A stretch of 64,000 bases of DNA from Chitinophaga sp. CB10 (lineage in GTDB: Bacteria > Bacteroidota > Bacteroidia > Chitinophagales > Chitinophagaceae), in contig MLAV02000002.1 in assembly GCA_001870995.2 (NCBI GenBank), forward strand, positions 186,001 through 250,000. The letters run 5' to 3'. The position numbers and the translations under genes were made by a program. Under the pieces are notes generated by a model that searched no databases, was not told the origin of the DNA, and saw only the letters and a list, made by a program, of their open reading frames with translations. Of this stretch, positions 36,301-44,564 are shown in pieces. How positions within the stretch are numbered: the stretch's first letter is position 1; each line of letters opens with the position of its first letter.

Positions 36301-36709
36301 TGGCAGCGTTTTCAGCGCCGGCCGGCTTGCGGGTCAGCACGATGTTCGACCCGTCAATACGATATTTCAATGGTTGATTCGCAAAAATTTCGTCCAGGAA
36401 CGCTTTGAGCGGGGTATTATTAGCATGTACGGTCACCTTGCCGGTATTGGCCAGCAAGGCTTTGTTGTAAAATACCACATATCCGGTCTGTCTTTCAATT
36501 TCAGAGAAGATGGTCTTTAACCCAGCTCCGTTGGCTGACATTGTCACTGATTGCGAAAAGGTACTGGCATATACATGCATCAGCGTAAAGCACATTAAGA
36601 AAGCGGTTAGCTTCATAACCAACAAGTAATGTTTAAGAGCGCCGTTCTGGCGTAGCCAGCGCGTAGATCCCGGCCACATAACCGTAAAACGGTTTGCAGA
36701 TTTTTGCAT
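33314..36709 (-). CDS. SusC/RagA family TonB-dependent transporter with STN signalling domain
   Basis: 1131 residues, ATG start. After the signal/membrane segment comes an STN domain (about 65-120; LKTIFSEIERQTGYVVFYN), then a carboxypeptidase-regulatory-like domain (about 150-225; VRGKITDASGNALPGATVYVK), the TonB plug with the SusC-type TILKDAASTAIYGSRASNGVIVV segment, and a 22-strand barrel ending in an aromatic tail. The STN domain normally contacts a FecR-type anti-sigma factor in the periplasm, and a FecR and an ECF sigma gene lie just upstream. This points to substrate-induced self-activation, as in FecIRA. A large inverted repeat lies in the region before the gene. Confidence 0.95.
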   Translation of the reverse strand: MQKSANRFTVMWPGSTRWLRQNGALKHYLLVMKLTAFLMCFTLMHVYASTFSQSVTMSANGAGLKTIFSEIERQTGYVVFYNKALLANTGKVTVHANNTPLKAFLDEIFANQPLKYRIDGSNIVLTRKPAGAENAATPAWAVPIPVIVRGKITDASGNALPGATVYVKDHKDRFAVADAKGNYSLKCFEGDVLVFSYIGYKATEVKVANNYNINVSLQDDQKNIKDVVITGMMVRKKESFTGATSSFTGEQLKTVNNQNIVSSLKLLDPSFVQIENNLAGSNPNVLPTIELRGQTSITSSGLRDQFSNDPNQPLFILNGFETTLQTIVDLDINLIASVTILKDAASTAIYGSRASNGVIVVETKKPVPGKLRVSYTADLRAELPDLSSYNMMNASEKLQFEKLAGAYDEMSSNPQYQVYLDTIYNAHLRNVLRGVNTYWLNKPLQTGITQRHAVNASGGDNTFQYEVGFNYRANSATMIGSKHNDWGVTLNLFYNSKKVRIGNMAYVSGNNTANSPYGSFSTWANANPYYEIPSDHSQPYLEQIRTGYSPMNRNIINPYYNAGVGSYDKGNGYTITDNFQVNIDVNKNFRIQGNGQIQKGMTESSVFVSALNTQYLTQSDPALRGSYNFSRLSPFSYNANVSATYSKLFAERHSLTAYARAEAAESRNSANGYKAIGFPNISNGNPAFAYGYEQSGVPNVANSVTRRNSFIGSVNYSYDGRYNVDLNASFDGSTAFGSNKRYQPYYSVGGSWNLHRERFIKALGIFDNLRLRGNIGLTGNQNFGNVSESVYKYYSSINGFGQGVYLSALGAPDLKWQNTLQTSFGIDADLLKSRVKLQINGYRKLTDPLVVAITLPSSTGLSDYPFNAGTSVVNGWEFMATVYPIFKKDVVWSVGITGALLKQHYKNFNNKLAGLNKELQNSNSLTRYKDGYSSYDLWAVVSQGIDPATGREVFLRKDGQQTFVYDATDQVRVGTTNPKAQGAFNSALSYYGIRASVYFSYIYSRDQFNTVLYNKVENITYAQLSNNQDRRALYDRWKQPGDVVPFKSIADSRSTPMSSRFVQNESTISLSSLNIGYEFRDKRWLNAANLASLNISAFTNDLFYISTVKRERGIDYPFAKSVSLSVRATFK

Positions 36710-36758
36710 AATTTTGGTTGGGTTTTGATTTTAAAATTTTGTTGTGTACGACGATTTT

Positions 36759-36822
36759 CCAATTGGAACCTATGCCGGAAGCGAGGGTCGAATTCTCTTC
36801 CGGCTTTTTTGTTCCAAATTGG
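36759..36822. repeat. 64-nt two-part inverted repeat before the SusC gene
   Basis: Outer arms CCAATTGGAAC (36759-36769) and GTTCCAAATTGG (36811-36822); inner arms GCCGGAAG (36774-36781) and CTTCCGGC (36797-36804). On plus a T6 run follows the inner stem; on minus, the coding strand, it would lie in the 5' leader or promoter region of the SusC gene, ending about 50 nt before the ATG. Candidate attenuator, mRNA-stability element or operator. Confidence 0.7.
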
Positions 36823-36988
36823 TTGGTTGGTTTTTGGGCAAAGGCAAGCCATCCCCAGACCGGACCACTCCGGTAGATCATTGCTCAGCGTTCACCAGTT
36901 ATGTTAGTTCTTAGCTTTCTGTTTTACTGTCCTTTCCTTTTAGTTTCAGTTACTTAATCTCATAAGTGCCGCAACAGCGTTCAGCCTG

Positions 36989-38155
36989 CTATTGCATTAT
37001 TGTCAGTTGGCGATCATTCATCTTAAAATGGACTTCCGCGTCTTTCAACGCATGTAAAATTCCATCCAGACTCATATCCATGCTCAGTTTTCCACCGAAG
37101 TCGATTTCCGGGGGCGTGCCCTCGTACACCACTTCGATATCATACCACCTGGATATTTGTTTCATTACATCTTTGATATTGGCGCCCTCAAAATTGAATA
37201 GTCGGTTTTTCCAGGCCATTACTTTCGTAAGGTCCGGATTTGTGTTGATTGATATTTGGTTGCTATTTTCATTTACCAGGGCCTGTTGCCCGGGTTTCAG
37301 TTGTATCTTGTGACCAGTTGTTGCTACGTTGATGGCCCCTGTTATCAGAGTGGCGGCTATATTATTATCGTCGTTATAAGCACTTATATTAAAGCTGGTG
37401 CCCAGCACTTCTACAGTGGTATTGTTAGGGAGGGAAACATAAAATGGTTGATTCGGTTGCTGCGCTACTTCTACGTACACCTCTCCGCTTACTTCGATCC
37501 TGCGTTCTTTGCCGGCAAAGCTCACGGGGAACTTCACCGCGCTGGCGGCATTCATCCAAAGCATGGAACCATCCGGCAGGATCAGCGTAAACTGCCTGGA
37601 CCTCGGCGTAGTGATAGTATTCCAGGCAATCTTTTCATTGCCTTGTTGCTGCACGTCATATTTCAGTTTTCCGGCATCTATGAGCAGGTTGGTACCCTGC
37701 TGCGTGGTGATCACGCCGTTGCCCAGGCTATCAAGCTGCAACTGTTCGCCGTTGGCGAGCGTGAGCAAAGCCCCATGATGACCGGGCTGTATTTTTGCCG
37801 CTGCCTGGAAATCGTCCGTCACGGCCACAGGTCTGGAGGCATGATACCACCAGGCGGCGCCGGCTACCAGGCATATGGCTGCCGCGGCTGCGGCCCACCG
37901 GCGGCGATAAAATGGCGCCACAGGAACGCTATCTCTCTCCTCAACTACTGTTAAACCTGCTTCCAATGCCAGCCGCCTGCGTTGAAGTAACTGTCCTTCC
38001 GGAAATGAGCGGTCAGGAAACGCCTCCCGGAGCATTTCTTCAAATGCGCCAAGCGTGGCGCCGTTACACCACCGTTCCATGGAATGCCGCTCCTGCTCAG
38101 AGATAGTCCCTGCGTCGTATTTCCTGAGCAGTTCAATTACTTCTTGTTTGTTCAT
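36989..38155 (-). CDS. FecR family anti-sigma factor / sigma regulator
   Basis: 388 residues, ATG start. An N-terminal cytoplasmic sigma-binding part (about 1-80) is followed by one membrane helix (about 82-105, WAAAAAAICLVAGAAWWY), a periplasmic FecR domain (FTLILPDGSMLWMNAASAVKFP, then RRIEVSGEVYVEV) and a C-terminal DUF4974 domain (LFNFEGANIKDVMKQISRWYDIEVVY). FecR relays a signal from the STN domain of the transporter to the sigma factor. The gene lies between the sigma gene (62 nt upstream) and the SusC gene (280 nt downstream), the classic order. Confidence 0.95.
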   Translation of the reverse strand: MNKQEVIELLRKYDAGTISEQERHSMERWCNGATLGAFEEMLREAFPDRSFPEGQLLQRRRLALEAGLTVVEERDSVPVAPFYRRRWAAAAAAICLVAGAAWWYHASRPVAVTDDFQAAAKIQPGHHGALLTLANGEQLQLDSLGNGVITTQQGTNLLIDAGKLKYDVQQQGNEKIAWNTITTPRSRQFTLILPDGSMLWMNAASAVKFPVSFAGKERRIEVSGEVYVEVAQQPNQPFYVSLPNNTTVEVLGTSFNISAYNDDNNIAATLITGAINVATTGHKIQLKPGQQALVNENSNQISINTNPDLTKVMAWKNRLFNFEGANIKDVMKQISRWYDIEVVYEGTPPEIDFGGKLSMDMSLDGILHALKDAEVHFKMNDRQLTIMQ

Positions 38156-38217
38156 ATGCTGTTAATAGATAGACGTAAGTAAAAAAGGAAGTGGACACCT
38201 TTTTCAAAAAAAAATTT

Positions 38218-38817
38218 TCACGGACAGAATTGGCAGATGAACAGCATCACTAACGAAACCCATTCACCGTGTTTGACCAGTGCGGATTTCATTTGTTCCA
38301 GCGCAGTATATAGGTGTTTCTTCACAGCTGATCTGCTGATGCCCTCGCGTTGGGCAATCTCCTGTAAGGTAAGGCCTTCCTGGGTACGTAGCAGGAAGAT
38401 GGATTTCTTTTTTCCATGGAGCTGTTGCACGGCAGCCCAGGCGGTTTCATAATATTGTTTATACAGATAGAGATCGTCTGACAAGGGTTCGGATTCCGGC
38501 CGGTGTTCCTGCCAGGTAAGTTCGGCAGTGGCCCGGGTATTCCTGCTCCGTAATTTATCAATACGGAGATTTTTGGCCACCGTAAAAATGTAGTCGCCAA
38601 AAGATCTGACCAGCATCAGCGTTTCACGGCTGATCCAGGCTTTCACAAAAGCATCCTGTATTAACTCTTCTGCCTCAGTTTCTGATTTTACCAGAAAGGA
38701 AAGGGAATGATATAGGGAATCGTAATACCGGGCATACAATTTTCCATATGCCTCCCTGTTTCCTTCAGCAGCTTGCTGTAATAACTCTTTTTCCTCCGGT
38801 ACTATCTTGGTTGACAA
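38218..38817 (-). CDS. ECF sigma factor of a FecI/FecR/SusCD locus
   Basis: 199 residues from TTG 38817; an in-frame TGA lies just upstream, and no ATG is available. Region 2 (about 20-90: AYGKLYARYYDSLYHSLSFLV, EAEELIQDAFVKAW) and region 4 (about 130-185: LTLQEIAQREGISRSAVKKHL) are those of the Bacteroidetes RNA polymerase sigma-70 family 1 group found with FecR and SusC genes. It should drive the transporter operon downstream when FecR is signalled. No TAnnTTTG element is seen before it. A short hydrophobic C-terminal tail (VSLVMLFICQF) is unusual for a sigma factor. Confidence 0.93.
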   Translation of the reverse strand: MSTKIVPEEKELLQQAAEGNREAYGKLYARYYDSLYHSLSFLVKSETEAEELIQDAFVKAWISRETLMLVRSFGDYIFTVAKNLRIDKLRSRNTRATAELTWQEHRPESEPLSDDLYLYKQYYETAWAAVQQLHGKKKSIFLLRTQEGLTLQEIAQREGISRSAVKKHLYTALEQMKSALVKHGEWVSLVMLFICQFCP

Positions 38818-39103
38818 TTCAATTGTTCATTTTACCTGTACAAACACTAATTAGGTAACAAGATAAGACAATGCTTTTTTAAATCCTACCAAAAGCCCGA
38901 AAAACCCAGTAATAGCCGTAGTTTCGTCACGCTTTACACGCACAATCGTCCATCACCGGTATAAAGACGGATTTGACCGCCCCGGTGGACACCCCGCCGG
39001 GCAATTTTTTTTCAACATTCCCGGCGATTTCGCCATAACTTCTCCCGTATCAATCAGATAAGCATATAAAAACTTTCAGCGTGTATGCAGTCCGGGTAAA
39101 AAG
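38818..39103. other. Intergenic region upstream of the ECF sigma gene
   Basis: About 285 bp with no gene. Near the sigma gene it contains a four-codon ATG-to-TGA frame (ATGAACAATTGA) just ahead of the TTG start, overlapping nothing else. No -7 consensus is present, so the promoter may be of another type. The remainder shows no structure I can assign. Confidence 0.4.
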
Positions 39104-39149
39104 CCAGGGTCCGTGCTATAGCACGGACCCTGGTATAATATTTTTTTTT
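39104..39149. terminator. Palindromic terminator, 30-bp perfect palindrome
   Basis: CCAGGGTCCGTGCTA is followed directly by its reverse complement at 39104-39133, a perfect 30-bp palindrome without a loop; T9 follows on plus and a T5 run on minus. It lies about 45 nt past the stop of the acid phosphatase gene on minus and acts at least as its terminator. Confidence 0.8.
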
Positions 39150-39179
39150 GGGGGGGAGAAAGATACAGCTGCGCGCTGA

Positions 39180-39989
39180 TTAGTAGTTCCTCAATTTGGA
39201 CAGCATAACAGAATCCTTCTGCCGCTCGCTTAATTTGTACTGAAAATCATACAATGCTCCTTCCCAGTCCCCATACATTGGGTTCGGCAATACTATAAAC
39301 CTGGAGCCGAAATCAGCGGCGGCATGCAGCGCAGCGGCGTTCCTGGCTGTAGTTGGCTGCTTGTCAAAAATAGCGGAGAAGTCGCTCAGGTTATCCCCAA
39401 ACAACATCACGATATCATACTGCTGCAATACCTGCTGGCGGCGGGGCTCCTTGCCGGAAGTAGTCGTTTTCAGTAACAGATGCTGATCGTCCGTATAAGG
39501 GAAGCCGAAGCGCTGCAGGTTGAGGAGGGTAGCTGCCCGCTCCGATTCCAGCCGGTTGGTGATATAAAATACCTGCACGCCCCTGGAGGCGGCGTATTTA
39601 AAGAAGGCAGGCGCTCCGGGAACCGTATCTGCGGCGGCTTTGGCCGTCCATTCCGCCCAGCTTTTTTCATCGTATCCTTTTTTATTCAATGCCTGGTGCA
39701 CGGTATAAGGGCTGTTGTCCAGCACGGTTTCATCAATATCCGTTACCACTGCCAGGGGCTTCCCGTGGCTTTGGGCAAGGTACTGATCCAGTCGCAGCGC
39801 TGCCAGCTGGTAGGCTTGCAGGCATAATGCCTTGTACTCCCCTGACTGTTGCTGCCACAATGCCGCCCAGGCGGCTCCCTGGGGAACCAGCGCGGTATTG
39901 GCAGGCGCGTGGCCAACGGCTGGCTGCCCCGTTTTACAGGCTGCCAGCGCCGCCAGCAATACTACTCCCAAAAGCCTTATCATCTTCAT
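39180..39989 (-). CDS. Class C acid phosphatase lipoprotein, e(P4)-like
   Basis: 269 residues, ATG 39989 (a second ATG six nt further in is also possible). The lipobox LAACK gives an outer-membrane or periplasmic lipoprotein. HAD motifs: DIDETVLDN (motif I nucleophile), FYITNR (motif II), the conserved lysine in TTSGKEPRR, and LFGDNLSDF (motif IV). The e(P4) family hydrolyses nucleoside monophosphates and NMN outside the cytoplasm, for phosphate or nucleoside uptake. Single gene with its own promoter and terminator; neighbours are unrelated. Confidence 0.92.
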   Translation of the reverse strand: MKMIRLLGVVLLAALAACKTGQPAVGHAPANTALVPQGAAWAALWQQQSGEYKALCLQAYQLAALRLDQYLAQSHGKPLAVVTDIDETVLDNSPYTVHQALNKKGYDEKSWAEWTAKAAADTVPGAPAFFKYAASRGVQVFYITNRLESERAATLLNLQRFGFPYTDDQHLLLKTTTSGKEPRRQQVLQQYDIVMLFGDNLSDFSAIFDKQPTTARNAAALHAAADFGSRFIVLPNPMYGDWEGALYDFQYKLSERQKDSVMLSKLRNY

Positions 39990-40009
39990 AAAATATAAAT
40001 TGGTTGCTG

Positions 40010-40017
40010 CAAAAATA
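40010..40017 (-). promoter_or_regulatory. -7 promoter element TATTTTTG
   Basis: Minus-strand match to TAnnTTTG, 20 nt before the ATG of the acid phosphatase lipoprotein gene. Confidence 0.5.
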
Positions 40018-40082
40018 AATCACCTGTGCAAGAAAAAACTAAAGGGGAATAATTGTAATTTAAAAGACTAAAATTGTTTGTT

Positions 40083-41189
40083 ATGCCCTCCGAATTAATG
40101 TACCAGATTGCATTAACGCAGGTTCCTATGATTGGAGACGTTACCATCAGGAAGCTGCTGGATCACTTCCCCACCGCTACCGCTATTTTTCAGGCCCGCC
40201 GCCACGAACTGGAACGGATAGAGCAGGTAGGCAGCGCAAGAGCCGCCGCCATCAAGGACTTTACGGACTTCCGGGAGGTAGAGCAGGAACTCCGGTTCAT
40301 TGAGGAAAATAATATCCAGGTAATTTTTTATGGAGATGAAAAGTACCCGGGGCGGCTGCGCACCTGTCTGGATGCCCCTGCCCTGCTGTATTTCAGGGGC
40401 AACGCCTCTCTCAATGCCGGCCGGATGGTGAGTATAGTAGGCACCAGGCAGCCATCCGCCTATGGCATCCGGATCTGCGAGCAGCTGGTAAAAGAATTAT
40501 GCAGTAATGGCGTTACCATTGTCAGCGGCCTCGCCTACGGGGTGGACGTCCTGGCGCATGCCACCGCCGTGGCGGCCAAAGCCCCTACCATCGGGGTGCT
40601 GGCCCACGGGCTGGATCGCATGTATCCTGCGGCGCACAGCCACATAGCCGCCAGCATGGAGCAATGCGGCGGACTGCTGACCGAATATCCCCGCCATACC
40701 CCGCCGGATAAGCAGCACTTCCCCCGGCGAAACAGGATTGTAGCTGGCCTGGCAGATGCCACAATAGTGATAGAGAGCGGGATGAAAGGCGGCTCCCTCA
40801 TCACGGCAGCCATGGCCGGCGCCTATAACCGGGATGTATTCTGCTTCCCCGGCCGGGCGGGCGAATGGTATTCCGCCGGCTGCCATGAGCTGATCCGGAA
40901 AAACAAGGCCGTCCTTATCACCTGCGCTGCGGACGTTATGAACGCCATGGGCTGGGAACGGACCTCCGTAAGCCCCGTCGCGGGCCGGCAGCCATCACTG
41001 TTCGTGGAGTTATCCCCGGAAGAACGGACCATCATGCAGCTCTTTCAGCAGAATAAGCAGTTGCATCTCGAAGATATATATGTACTTAGCCGCCTAAGCG
41101 GCAGTCAGATAGCCGTAGCCGTATTTAACCTGGAAATGCAATGCCTGGTGAGGTGTTTGCCGGGGCAAATCTATGAACCTGTCATATGA
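40083..41189 (+). CDS. dprA: DNA-processing protein DprA
   Basis: 368 residues from ATG 40083 (a TTG nine nt upstream is in frame but less likely). DprA loads RecA on incoming single-stranded DNA during natural transformation. It shows an N-terminal helix-hairpin-helix/SAM-like part (about 1-75), then the Rossmann-fold DprA domain: MVSIVGTRQPSAYG, IVSGLAYGVDVLAHATAV, FPRRNRIVAGLADATIVIESG and SGMKGGSLITAAMAG. A winged-helix DML1-like domain closes the protein (about 310-368). Complete family length. The neighbours (phosphatase, guaB) are unrelated. Confidence 0.95.
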   Translation: MPSELMYQIALTQVPMIGDVTIRKLLDHFPTATAIFQARRHELERIEQVGSARAAAIKDFTDFREVEQELRFIEENNIQVIFYGDEKYPGRLRTCLDAPALLYFRGNASLNAGRMVSIVGTRQPSAYGIRICEQLVKELCSNGVTIVSGLAYGVDVLAHATAVAAKAPTIGVLAHGLDRMYPAAHSHIAASMEQCGGLLTEYPRHTPPDKQHFPRRNRIVAGLADATIVIESGMKGGSLITAAMAGAYNRDVFCFPGRAGEWYSAGCHELIRKNKAVLITCAADVMNAMGWERTSVSPVAGRQPSLFVELSPEERTIMQLFQQNKQLHLEDIYVLSRLSGSQIAVAVFNLEMQCLVRCLPGQIYEPVI

Positions 41190-41253
41190 GCGTCAGGAAT
41201 GGGGAATTCACAACCGCTTAACAGTGAAATTTTATTTATTGCGCAAATAGGTG

Positions 41254-41261
41254 TACATTTG
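41254..41261 (+). promoter_or_regulatory. -7 promoter element TACATTTG for guaB
   Basis: Plus-strand match to TAnnTTTG, 36 nt before the guaB ATG. Confidence 0.55.
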
Positions 41262-41297
41262 CGTGCAATTATTTTTTAACTGACAAATAGTTGCATC

Positions 41298-42770
41298 ATG
41301 CCTGCGGGAAAATCTAAACCCAAATTTGTAGCTGACGGACTGACATTTGATGATGTACTCCTCGTTCCGGCCTACTCTGAAGTTCATCCGAAAGATGTAA
41401 ATATCTCTACGCAATTAACAAAGAACATACGGCTCAATTTACCGATGGTATCTGCCGCTATGGATACTGTTACGGAAGCCAACCTGGCTATCGCCCTGGC
41501 GAGAGAGGGTGGAATAGGTATTCTCCACAAAAACATGAGCATTGAAAGACAGGCGGAAATGGTACGCCGTGTGAAGCGTAGCGAAAGCGGTCTGATTATG
41601 GACCCCGTTACCTTACAGCCGGACGCCACTATCGGCCAGGCGCTGAAGCTCATGAAAGACAACGGCATTGGTGGTATTCCAATCGTTGACGACGCCAGCA
41701 AGCTGATTGGCATTCTGACCAACAGGGACCTGCGTTTCGAGAAAAATAAAAAACGCCTCGTGAAGGAAGTGATGACCAGCGAAAAGCTGATCACCGCTCC
41801 TGAAGGTACCGACCTGAAAAAGGCGGAAAAAATCCTCCAGCAATACAAGATTGAAAAACTGCCTGTGGTAAATAAGCAGGGTAAACTGGTAGGCCTCATC
41901 ACCTATCGTGATATCCTCCAGCTGACCAGCTATCCCAACGCAGTGAAGGACGAATTCGGCCGCTTACTGGTAGGCGCCGCGCTGGGCATTACGCCTGATG
42001 TGCTGGATCGCGCGCAGGCACTGATCAATGTAGGCGTGGACGTGGTTTGCCTCGACAGCTCTCATGGCCACTCCATCGCAGTGATCAACACCCTGAAAAA
42101 ACTGAAAAAAGCATTCCCTAAATTACAGGTGATCGCCGGTAACGTAGCCACTGCGGAAGGCGCACTCGCGCTCGCTGCCGCTGGCGCCGATGCGGTCAAA
42201 GTAGGCGTTGGACCCGGTTCCATCTGCACTACCCGTATCGTAACCGGAGCCGGTTTCCCTCAGCTGAGCGCTGTAATGGACGCCGCTGATGCGCTCAAAA
42301 AACAAGGCATCCCCGTTATTGCCGATGGCGGTATCCGCTATACCGGCGATATGGTGAAAGCCCTCGCTGCCGGCGCATCCTGCATCATGGCCGGTTCTAT
42401 CTTCGCCGGTGTGGAAGAATCCCCCGGGGAAACCATCATCTACGAAGGCCGTAAGTTCAAATCCTACCGTGGTATGGGTTCCATCGAAGCCATGCAGGAA
42501 GGCAGTAAAGACCGTTACTTCCAGGATGAAGACGATATCAAGAAACTGGTACCGGAAGGTATCGTAGGTCGCGTACCGTATAAAGGCTACCTCTCCGAAG
42601 TAATCCAGCAGTTTGTTGGCGGGCTTCGTGCAGGTATGGGCCTCACCGGTTCCAAAGATGTGAAAGCTTTACAGGGAGCGCAGTTCGTGAAAATCACCGC
42701 TGCCACTGTTAAAGAAAACCACCCGCATGATGTGGTGATCACCAAGGAAGCACCTAACTACAGCAGATAA
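41298..42770 (+). CDS. guaB: Inosine-5'-monophosphate dehydrogenase
   Basis: 490 residues, ATG start. It oxidises IMP to XMP with NAD, the committed step to guanine nucleotides. Features: the N-terminal LTFDDVLLVPAYSEVHP, two CBS domains (about 95-215; GIGGIPIVDD, LPVVNKQGKLVGLITYRD), catalytic cysteine loop GSICTTRIVTG, VIADGGIRYTGDMVKALAAGA, the mobile flap around EGIVGRVPYKG, and GLRAGMGLTGSKDV. Nothing is missing. Single-gene unit with a promoter and a terminator. Confidence 0.98.
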   Translation: MPAGKSKPKFVADGLTFDDVLLVPAYSEVHPKDVNISTQLTKNIRLNLPMVSAAMDTVTEANLAIALAREGGIGILHKNMSIERQAEMVRRVKRSESGLIMDPVTLQPDATIGQALKLMKDNGIGGIPIVDDASKLIGILTNRDLRFEKNKKRLVKEVMTSEKLITAPEGTDLKKAEKILQQYKIEKLPVVNKQGKLVGLITYRDILQLTSYPNAVKDEFGRLLVGAALGITPDVLDRAQALINVGVDVVCLDSSHGHSIAVINTLKKLKKAFPKLQVIAGNVATAEGALALAAAGADAVKVGVGPGSICTTRIVTGAGFPQLSAVMDAADALKKQGIPVIADGGIRYTGDMVKALAAGASCIMAGSIFAGVEESPGETIIYEGRKFKSYRGMGSIEAMQEGSKDRYFQDEDDIKKLVPEGIVGRVPYKGYLSEVIQQFVGGLRAGMGLTGSKDVKALQGAQFVKITAATVKENHPHDVVITKEAPNYSR

Positions 42771-42796
42771 GCGTAAAGCAGTTAAATAATAAGGCG

Positions 42797-42833
42797 CCGC
42801 AGTTCGTACCGCAAGGGGGAACTGCGGTGTTTT
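42797..42833 (+). terminator. Terminator of guaB
   Basis: CCGCAGTTC (42797-42805) and GAACTGCGG (42819-42827), a 9-bp stem, followed by TGTTTT. It lies 26 nt past the guaB stop. Confidence 0.8.
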
Positions 42834-42950
42834 GCTTTCAGGACAGGCCAGCGGGGCAATTAATTAATATCCTGTTATAATCGCCGCCTGCCTTTTGTTT
42901 TGTACCATTCCCCACTTATCTTCGTTGCCGTCTATTCCCTGAACTCGCAT

Positions 42951-44564
42951 ATGAACCTGCGTATCGTCATATTAAGTATCGTAAGCGGATTGCTGCTCTG
43001 GCTTTCCTGGCCCACCATGCCGTTTACCCCGCTGATATTTATCGCCCTTACCCCCCTGTTTTACATTACAGAAAAAGTAAAGCACCGGGGCGCTTACTTC
43101 GGGCTGATATTCCTCGCCTTCCTTATCTGGAACGCAGGCAGCACCTGGTGGGTGGGCAATACCCCCGTACCTGTCAGCGGCGTATTTGCCAACAGCTTCA
43201 ACGCCTTCCTGATGACGATCCCCTGGCTGATGTACAAGAACAGCCGGCGCAGGCTCTCCGCTACCACCAGCTTTTTTGCCCTCATCGTGTACTGGCTCAC
43301 ATTTGAATACATCCACCAAACCTGGGAACTGAGCTGGCCGTGGCTGGTACTGGGCAACGCGTTTGCCATGCATCCCGGCTGGGTGCAGTGGTATGAAATC
43401 ACCGGCGCCAGCGGCGGTACCGTATGGGTACTGCTGACCAATATCCTTATTTATGCGGCATGGAAACGGGCACGGATACACGATTTATCGGTCAGTGAAA
43501 TAGGGAAAAATGAGATTTGGAAGCCGGCGCTGGTGGTATTGCTGCCGCTGCTGGCCAACCTGTTCATCCATCCCGTGGCGGATGACCCGTCCAAACAAAT
43601 CAACGTGGTGGTCGTCCAGCCCAATATCGACCCGTACGACGAGAAGTTCGCCGGCGGCAATTCCATGCAGCAGGTAGAAAAACTGCTCCGCCTCTCCGGG
43701 GAAAAAACGGATAGCAATACCCGTTATATCATCTGGCCGGAAACTGCGCTGTTTCCGCAGGGCGGCTGGGAAGAGCAACTGAACTATACGCCGGAAATCA
43801 CCGCCATCCGCGAATTCCTCCGGAAGCATCCGCAGGCTAAGATCATCAGCGGCGCCGTTACGCTGAAGCAATACCGGCAGCCGGATGAAGCGGCGGAAGG
43901 GAGCCGCGCCATGGAAGACGGCACCCACTGGGACGCCTTCAACAGCGCCCTGCAAATAGATACCTCCAACGCCATCCAGATATACCATAAATACGAGCTG
44001 GTGCCCGGCGTAGAGCTGGTGCCCTACGTGCGTTACCTCAACTTCATGAAAAAACTCGCGCTGGACATGGGCGGCATCACCGGCAGCTACGGCCGCACGC
44101 CTGCCAGTGAAATGCTGACAGACCCAGCGCATAACATAAACGTTTTTCCTACCATCTGTTACGAATCCGTTTTCAGTAACTATGTAGCCAACCGTGCAAG
44201 GGCCGGCGCCAACATGCTGGTTATCATCACCAACGATGGCTGGTGGGGCAATACGGACGGGCACCGGCAGCATATGCAATACGCCCGCCTGCGCGCCATT
44301 GAAACGAGGAAGTGGATTGCCCGCAGCGCCAATACCGGTATTTCCGCAGTGGTGGACCCATATGGCAACATCTATCAACCGCAGCCCTATTGGGAACCGG
44401 CTGTTTTTAAAGCGCCTGTAACACCGCGGTACGATACTACGTTCTACGTAAAATATGGAGATCTTATTTCGAAGGGAGCGATAATATTTTGTATCTTGTT
44501 ACTGATACATGCTATTTTTTCACGGTTTATTCCAGGTATCAGCAATGTGGAAAACAATCAATAA
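42951..44564 (+). CDS. lnt: Apolipoprotein N-acyltransferase
   Basis: 537 residues from ATG 42951; the TTG at 42900 would add 17 residues without family support. Lnt adds the third acyl chain to lipoproteins at the inner membrane. The N-terminal half has about six to eight membrane helices; the nitrilase domain (about 220-500) has the triad: glutamate in WPETALFP, lysine in YHKYELVPGVELVPY, cysteine in TICYESVF. One more helix lies at the C-terminus. The window encodes several lipoproteins that are likely substrates. Its last 20 nt overlap the start of the alpha/beta hydrolase gene. Confidence 0.95.
   Translation: MNLRIVILSIVSGLLLWLSWPTMPFTPLIFIALTPLFYITEKVKHRGAYFGLIFLAFLIWNAGSTWWVGNTPVPVSGVFANSFNAFLMTIPWLMYKNSRRRLSATTSFFALIVYWLTFEYIHQTWELSWPWLVLGNAFAMHPGWVQWYEITGASGGTVWVLLTNILIYAAWKRARIHDLSVSEIGKNEIWKPALVVLLPLLANLFIHPVADDPSKQINVVVVQPNIDPYDEKFAGGNSMQQVEKLLRLSGEKTDSNTRYIIWPETALFPQGGWEEQLNYTPEITAIREFLRKHPQAKIISGAVTLKQYRQPDEAAEGSRAMEDGTHWDAFNSALQIDTSNAIQIYHKYELVPGVELVPYVRYLNFMKKLALDMGGITGSYGRTPASEMLTDPAHNINVFPTICYESVFSNYVANRARAGANMLVIITNDGWWGNTDGHRQHMQYARLRAIETRKWIARSANTGISAVVDPYGNIYQPQPYWEPAVFKAPVTPRYDTTFYVKYGDLISKGAIIFCILLLIHAIFSRFIPGISNVENNQ

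Noticed and set aside
35102..36520. 472-codon open frame on plus, antisense to the SusC gene
   Set aside because: Shadow of the transporter coding region; no promoter or recognisable domain.
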